Source of the DNA: Theodoxus fluviatilis
Lineage: Eukaryota; Mollusca; Gastropoda; Cycloneritida; Neritidae
NCBI GenBank assembly: GCA_034096865.1
Contig: JAWQFJ010028442.1
Span: 1 to 25,000, forward strand
Length of the DNA stretch: 25,000 nt
Direction: 5' to 3'
The notes beneath the pieces are model-generated. The model saw nothing but the letters and a program-made list of their open reading frames with translations. It searched no databases and had not been told where the DNA came from. Numbering within the stretch: the stretch's first letter is position 1; each line of letters opens with the position of its first letter. This document shows, piece by piece, positions 19,796 through 25,000 of the stretch. The position numbers and the translations under genes were made by a program.

Positions 19796-22700
19796 GTGCC
19801 TGTGAGGGTAGCGATGGGTTGCAGTAGTGTGATAAGCCCGTGCCTGTGAGGGTAGTGATGGGTTGCAGTAGTGTGATAAGCCCGTGCCTGTGAGGGTAGC
19901 GATGGGTTGCAGTAGTGTGATAAGCCCGTGCCTGTGAGGGCAGCGATGGGTTGCAGTAGTGTGATAAGCCCGTGCCTGTGAGGGTAGCGATGGGTTGCAG
20001 TAGTGTGATAAGCCCGTGCCTGTGAGGGTAGCGATGGGTTGCAGTAGTGTGATAAGCCCGTGCCTGTGAGGGTAGCGATGGGTTGCAGTAGTGTGATAAG
20101 CCCGTGCCTGTGAGGGTAGCGATGGATTGCAGTAGTGTGATAAGCCCGTGCCTGTGAGTGTAGCGATGGGTTGCGGTAGTGTGATAAGCCCGTGCCTGTG
20201 AGGGTAGCGATGGGTTGCAGTAGTGTGATAAGCCCGTGCCTGTGAGGGTAGCGATGGGTTGCAGTAGTGTGATAAGCCCGTGCCTGTGAGGGGAGGGACG
20301 GGTTGCAGTAGTGTGATAAGCCCGTGCCTGTGAGGGTAGCGATGGGTTGCAGTAGTGTGATAAGCCCGTGCCTGTGAGAGCAGCGATGGGTTGCAGTAGT
20401 GTGATAAGCCCGTGTCTGTGAGGGTAGCGATGGGTTGCAGTAGTGTGATAAGCCCGTGCCTGTGAGGGGAGGGACGGGTTGCAGTAGTGTGATAAGCCCG
20501 TGCCTGTGAGGGTAGCGATGGGTTGCAGTAGTGTGATAAGCCCGTGCCTGTGAATGTAGCGATGGGTTGCAGTAGTGTGATAAGCCCGTGCCTGTGAGAG
20601 CAGCGATGGGTTGCAGTAGTGTGATAAGCCCGTGCCTGTGAGGGTAGCGACGGGTTGCAGTAGTGTGATAAGCCCGTGCCTGTGAGGGTAGCGATGGGTT
20701 GCAGTAGTGTGATAAGCCCGTGCCTGTGAGGGTAGCGATGGGTTGAAGTAGTGTGACAAGCCCGTGCCTGTGAGGGTAGCGATGGGTTGCAGTAGTGTGA
20801 TAAGCCCGTGCCTCTGAGGGTAGCGATGGGTTGAAGTAGTGTGATAAGCCCGTGCCTGTGAGGGTAGCGATGGGTTGCAGTAGTGTGATAAGCCCGTGCC
20901 TGTGAGGGTAGCGATGGGTTGCAGTAGTGTGATAAGCCCGTGCCTGTGAGGGTAGCGATGGGTTGCAGTAGTGTGATAAGCCCGTGCCTGAGAATGTAGC
21001 GATGGGTTGCAGTAGTGTGATAAGTCCGTGTCTGTGAGGGTAGCGATGGGTTGCAGTAGTGTGATAAGTCCGTGTATGTGAGGGTAGCGATGGGTTGCAG
21101 TAGTGTGATAAGCCCGTGCCTGTGAATGTAGCGATGGGTTGCAGTGGTGTGATAAGTCCGTGTATGTGAGGGTAGCGATGGGTTGCAGTAGTGCGATAAG
21201 TCCGTGCCTGTGAGGGTAGCGATGGGTTGCAGTAGTGTGATAAGTCCGTGTATGTGAGGGTAGCGATGGGTTGCAGTAGTGTGATAAGCCCGTGTCTGTG
21301 AATGTAGCGATGGGTTGTAGTAGTGTGATAAGCCCGTGTCTGTGAGGGTAGCGATGGGTTGTAGAAGTGTGATAAGCCCGTGCCTGTGAGGGTAGCGATG
21401 GGTTGCAGTAGTGTGATAAGCCCGTGCCTGTGAGGGTAGCGATGGGTTGCAGTAGTGTGATAAGCCCGGGTCTGTGATGGTAGCGATGGGTTGCAGTAGT
21501 GTGATAAGCCCGTGCCTGTGACGGCAGCGATGGGTTGCAGTAGTGTGATAAGCCCGTGTCTGTGAGGGTAGCGATGGGTTGCAGTAGTGTGATAAGCCCG
21601 TGCCTGTGAGGGTAGCGATGGGTTGCAGTAGTGTGATAAGCCCGTGTCTGTGATGGTAGCGATGGGTTGCAGTAGTGTGATAAGCCCGTGCCTGTGAGGG
21701 TAGCGATGGGTTGTAGTAGTGTTATAAGCCCGTGTCTGTGAGGGTAGCGATGGGTTGCAGTAGTGTGATAAGCCCGTACCTGTGAGGGTAGCAATGGGTT
21801 GCAGTAGTGTGATAAGCCCGTGCCTGTGAGGGTAGCGATGGGTTGCAGTAGTGTGATAAGCCCGTGTCTGTGAGGGTAGCGATGGGTTGCAGTAGTGTGA
21901 TAAGCCCGTGTCTGTGAGGGTAGCGATGGGTTGTAGTAGTGTGATAAGCCCGTGCCTGTGTGGGTAGCGATGGGTTGCAGTAGTGTGATAAGCCCGTGCC
22001 TGTGAGGGTAGCGATGGGTTGCAGTAGTGTGATAAGCCCGTGCCTGTGAGGGTAGCGATGGGTTGCAGTAGTGTGATAAGCCCGTGCCTGTGAGAGCAGC
22101 GATGGGTTGCAGTAGTGTGATAAGCCCGTGCCTGTGAGGGTAGCGATGGGTTGCAGTAGTGTGATAAGCCCGTGTCTGTGAATGTAGCGTTGGGTTGCAG
22201 TAGTGTGATAAGCCCGTGTCTGTGAATGTAGCGATGGGTTGCAGTAGTGTGATAAGCCCGTGCCTGTGAGGGTAGCGATGGGTTGCAGTAGTGTGATAAG
22301 CCCATGTCTGTGAGGGTAGCGATGGGTTGCCCTCGAGGAAAGCCGACTGCCTGTGAGGGTAGCGATGGGTTGCAGTAGTGTGATAAGCCCGTGTATGTGA
22401 GGGTAGCGATGGGTTGAAGTAGTGTGATAAGCCCGTGTCTGTGAGGGTAGCGATGGGTTGAAGTAGTGTGATAAGCCCGTGTCTGTGAGGGTAGCGATGG
22501 GTTGCAGTAGTGTGATAAGCCCGTGTCTGTGAGGGGAGGGACGGGTTGCAGTAGTGTGATAAGCCCGTGCCTGTGAGAGCAGCAATGGGTTGCAGTAGTG
22601 TGATAAGCCCGTGCCTGTGAGGGTAGCGATGGATTGCAGTAGTGTGATAAGCCCGTGCCTGTGAGTGTAGCGATGGGTTGTAGTAGTGTGATAAGCCCGT

Positions 22701-23057
22701 GCCTGTGAGGGTAGCAATGGGTTGCAGTAGTGTGATAAGCCCGTGCCTGTGAGGGTAGCAATGGGTTGCAGTAGTGTGATAAGCCCGTGTCTGTGAGGGT
22801 AGCGATGGGTTGCAGTAGTGTGATAAGCCCGTGTCTGTGAGGGTAGCGATGGGTTGCAATAGTGTGATAAGCCCGTGTCTGTGAGGGTAGCGATGGGTTG
22901 CAATAGTGTGATAAGCCCGTGTCTGTGAGGGTAGCGATGGGTTGCAATAGTGTGATAAGCCCGTGTCTGTGAGGGTAGCGATGGGTTGCAGTAGTGTGAT
23001 AAGCCCGTGTCTGTGATGGTGGCGATGGGTTGCAGTAGTGTAATAAGCCCGTGTATG
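19796..23057. repeat. 44-bp satellite-like array (~73 copies) expanded inside a SINE
   Basis: Units begin GTGCCTGTGAGGGTAGCGAT and recur exactly every 44 bp: 57 full units from 19796 to 22303, a 26-bp partial unit (22304-22329), a foreign 17-bp insert, then 16 units from 22347 to 23050 plus a 7-bp stub. Unit variants are shared by several copies (GAGGGGAGGGACGGG near 20287, 20467 and 22533; GAGAGCAGC near 20377, 20597, 22092 and 22576), showing copying between units. The minus strand has no stop in any frame, so three overlapping frames up to 1083 codons stay open. They encode the same His/Thr/Leu/Pro-rich 44-residue cycle and are not called as a gene. Confidence 0.95.
22329..22346. repeat. 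Internal copy of the SINE/array junction
   Basis: The 18 bp GCCCTCGAGGAAAGCCGA here is identical to 19778-19795, the SINE sequence directly left of the first array unit. It interrupts unit 58 and is followed by a unit starting CTGCCTGTG, matching the GTGCCTGTG that follows the original junction. The array therefore contains a second copy of its own left boundary. Confidence 0.93.
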
Positions 23058-23146
23058 CAGCTATGAATTAGCATCGAGTGGGAGTCCTCTCAGTCGAATG
23101 GAATAGATGCTGGAACCTGACTGTGTGTGTCTCATCTGTCTGACCC
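23058..23146 (+). mobile_element. SINE copy B, 3' part, right of the array
   Basis: ATCGAGTGGGAGTCCTCTCA, GATGCTGGAACCTGAC and GTGTGTGTCTCATCTG align in order with ATTGGGTTGGAATCCTTCCC, GGTGCTGGTTCCTGAC and GTGAGTGTCTTATCTG of SINE copy A (about 7472-7542). This is the SINE segment that should follow the block expanded in the array. The pieces on the two sides of the array are therefore best read as one element. The match ends where LINE-like coding sequence begins. Confidence 0.65.
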
Positions 23147-23761
23147 TATGTTTGTCAGGAATTTCAGGTATCTTTGGGCCATCATTTCTGATGCAGGGTC
23201 AAAGCCAGAAGTTCTCTCCCTTATAGCGCAGACAACGGCAGCGTTGACAAAACTGAGAACCATCTGGATTGACGGGAGCATCACATTGAGCTCAAAGATC
23301 ATGTTGATGCGCTCAATGGGCATCTCCATATTCCAACGTGCCTGCTAGTCGTGGACCCGGTCAGCTGAGTTAGAGGGGAGGATACAGGCCACAGAGATGA
23401 GATGCTGAAGATCCTTGGCGTCTCATACAGAGACCACATTACAAATGAGGAGGTACGAAACAGAGTCAGACAAGCTGTCGGGCCTTACAAAAATCTCCTG
23501 ACCACCATAAGGAGAAGGAAACTGAGGTGGTATGGCCATGTCTCATGATCCTCAGCATTGGCTGAAACAATCTTACAAGGAGCAGCACAGGGAGACAGAA
23601 AGAGAGGCAGGCAGACAAAGAGATGTGAGGACAATATCCAAGATTGGACAGGCTTGACGCCGAACAAGACAGTATGAGGGACAGACAACTGGGAAGCAAG
23701 GGGGTAAATGGGAGCCAGATCTGTGGTGCCCCAACGGTCATCAGGATTTCGGGACAGATGA
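23147..23761 (+). pseudogene. Broken LINE reverse-transcriptase ORF, C-terminal fragment (non-LTR)
   Basis: Frame 1 (to the stop at 23346) reads FRYLWAIISDAGSKPEVLSL followed by IAQTTAALTKL and SSKIMLMRSMGISIF. These are hallmarks of the thumb/C-terminal part of non-LTR endonuclease-reverse transcriptases common in mollusc, cnidarian and fish genomes. After a frame change the frame starting at 23402 reads MLKILGVSYRDHITNEEVRN, then LRWYGHVS, a stop (23546-23548), GRQTKRCEDNIQDWTG, two further stops, and SVVPQRSSGFRDR ending at 23759-23761. Frameshifts plus in-frame stops make it a dead, 5'-truncated copy. The catalytic YxDD region is absent. An RTE-like or related clade is likely, but I cannot assign it from the fragment. 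Confidence 0.85.
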
Positions 23762-23893
23762 GTTGAGTGTTCGTCCTCAGCTGCCAGTGAAGAGTTGATC
23801 AAATGAATCTGTGATTAGGGAGTAAGGGGCAAAGCGGTTTGAAACCCTGACGCGTGTAATGTCGCTATATTAAAGCTCACCTTTACTCTTACC
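23762..23893 (+). mobile_element. LINE 3' UTR / shared SINE-LINE tail
   Basis: Downstream of the RT remnant, GTGATTAGGGAGTAAGGGGC, AAAGCGGTTTGA (23831-23842), TCGCTATATTAAAG and CACCTTTACTCTTACC occur in that order. The 12-mer AAAGCGGTTTGA is identical to the tail of SINE copy A (7614-7625), and the later blocks match the solo tail at 9190-9260. This is the pattern expected when a SINE borrows the 3' end of a partner LINE. The alternative is that the LINE inserted just before the tail of SINE copy B. Confidence 0.6.
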
Positions 23894-24399
23894 TACTAAC
23901 GAATATTGGTAAACTTGCTGTTGTTGTCTTGGTGTCATCCATGCTTACGTCCTTATATCTAAACTGCTCGTTTTGAACACGAATGATCAATGTTGTTGTT
24001 GTTGTAATTGGCAATTTCTGATCAATGTTCCGCCCAAGTTTCTGCCCAAGTCACTTCCTAGATTACTTGTAGATATATTTGTTCAGTAGTGATCAGTTGA
24101 CAACAAATAACTAGAAAGAAACGCAGGAATATGGCAATAATGTAAAAATCAGACGACCATTTTCATCGATGGCACACTGTACATTGAAATAAAATTCGGG
24201 CACGCTAATTAATATTTCTTATATCTCTAATGTAGACGATTTCCCGAGAAATTGTTCATGACCCCCCAAATACTAAGTAACCGTTTTGATTTTGTCGAAG
24301 CTAATACGAAACAAACAAACAGAAGAAGCAAGTTAGCATATTATTTACATTCAGCAGGAAAGAGTAAATGATTGCAGCTGTTTACCCTTCTTCGTCAGG
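23894..24399. other. Unique sequence with short (GTT)n
   Basis: A (TTG)4-like stretch lies near 23991-24005. No gene is recognised in the rest. Confidence 0.4.
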
Positions 24400-24550
24400 G
24401 GCAGAATGCGTAGCCTACCCAGGTGGCAAATAATGGGCCGCTGTCAACATGTGTCAAACACCTGCCCGCCTTCACATCTGCTTTCATCGTGTTGACACCG
24501 GCCTTTTCCTCGCAAGATCTTGCAAGGTTCCTAGCGCAACGCACCCCAAC
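24400..24550. mobile_element. Near-palindromic fold-back / MITE-like element, copy 2
   Basis: Positions 24490-24513 are identical to 1681-1704 of copy 1, and flanking blocks (GATCTTGC, GCGCAACGCACC) match copy 1 in complementary order. GGGCCGCTGTCAACATGTG (24435-24453) is nearly the complement of CATCGTGTTGACACCGGCC (24485-24503), so the fold-back shape is kept. The left arm is more decayed than in copy 1. Confidence 0.5.
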
Positions 24551-25000
24551 CATTATCAGCGAGTGATCCTGATGCACACATATAATTATCATTTGTCCTA
24601 AGAGCTGAACTTCTGCTCATTCTACATTACTAATGGAGATTGCAACATATATGTGTACAATATGAGTATGTGTCTATCTCGGCGATGGCCAAGGGTTGGA
24701 CTGTCTGGGTTCTAGTCACTTCTCACCCGCGGATGTAGGGATTAGGCCTACAGTTCCATCAGGAGAAACTGGTCACTCGGATCACAACGTCTGCAGGCAG
24801 CTTGGTCTCCCTGAGAGACAGACCAACGAAGTTCCCGAAAACCATGGCGGAAGCAGCAGAGAGGGCGTCCTGCTGGATCTGGTCAAAGAGAAACACCGAG
24901 GAATGGGATTCTTTAAAGGGCACCCAGAGGAAAGTCCGTGGCATGTGGGGAATTAGTTCATGAGATCACGTGATCCGGCTTCATTCGTCTGACACCCCCA
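24551..25000. other. Right-edge sequence with an unassigned open frame (24696-24956, +)
   Basis: An 86-codon + frame (SSREGVLLDLVKEKHRGMGF near its C-terminal half) lies here with more balanced codon usage than the surrounding low-complexity frames. No family is recognised, no splice sites are convincing and an opposite-strand frame overlaps it. It could be an exon, a mobile-element remnant or chance. Confidence 0.25.

Noticed and set aside
19686..23074. Minus-strand open frames of 1057, 1083 and 450 codons as a giant repeat protein
   Set aside because: All three minus frames are open because the 44-bp unit has no stop on that strand and 44 is not a multiple of 3. They encode the same cycle, and the region is a SINE-derived array.

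Overview
This window looks like repeat-rich nuclear DNA from a marine invertebrate, most likely a mollusc and plausibly a gastropod. The reasons are: spliced coding sequence of a class A G-protein-coupled receptor (GPCR) type that is expanded in molluscs; tRNA-headed SINEs; a decayed RT-type LINE whose 3' tail resembles the SINE tail; and many microsatellites and minisatellites. Nothing bacterial is visible: no operons and no tRNA or rRNA genes. The species assignment is inference.

Only one host gene can be supported. A short first coding exon at 8050-8104, in a spliced exon that starts at 8018, encodes an N-terminus with three overlapping N-glycosylation sequons. An exon at 17678-17813 encodes the first transmembrane helix and start of the first intracellular loop of a rhodopsin-family receptor. 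The exon phases fit each other (1 base + 2 bases), which implies a 9573-bp intron. The rest of the receptor would lie beyond the right edge on the + strand, or in sequence not recognised here.

Layout: 1-770 CT/TA microsatellites; 771-1293 a 44-bp minisatellite; 1574-1738 a near-palindromic element with a relative at 24.4-24.55 kb; 2425-2760 (GA)n; 4136-4703 a 43/45-bp minisatellite; 4934-5067 a pure C/(CT)n tract; 5298-5966 a 34-bp minisatellite; 6151-6353 a decayed ~32-bp repeat; 6710-7083 (CTC)n; 7270-7636 an old SINE; 7640-7975 a degenerate AATTCAA/TTGAATT fold-back zone; then receptor exon 1. The intron holds poly-G, a stray SINE/LINE-like tail, a ~1.1-kb AGGTCA-rich repeat, ~820 bp of pure pyrimidine, a hairpin, an A-skewed block, a 22-copy 54-bp minisatellite and decayed (ATTC)n. 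Downstream of exon 2 come a compound triplet repeat, a minus-strand SINE (19120-19427), a G-rich tract, and a plus-strand SINE whose interior is expanded into ~73 copies of a 44-bp unit (19796-23057). The 3' part of that SINE then resumes at ~23058, directly before a broken LINE reverse-transcriptase fragment.

The most interesting structure is this satellite array inside a SINE: the SINE 5' half, a 3.26-kb array and the SINE 3' half are contiguous, and the SINE/array junction is repeated once inside the array. The long open frames across the arrays are by-products of stop-free repeat units, not genes.
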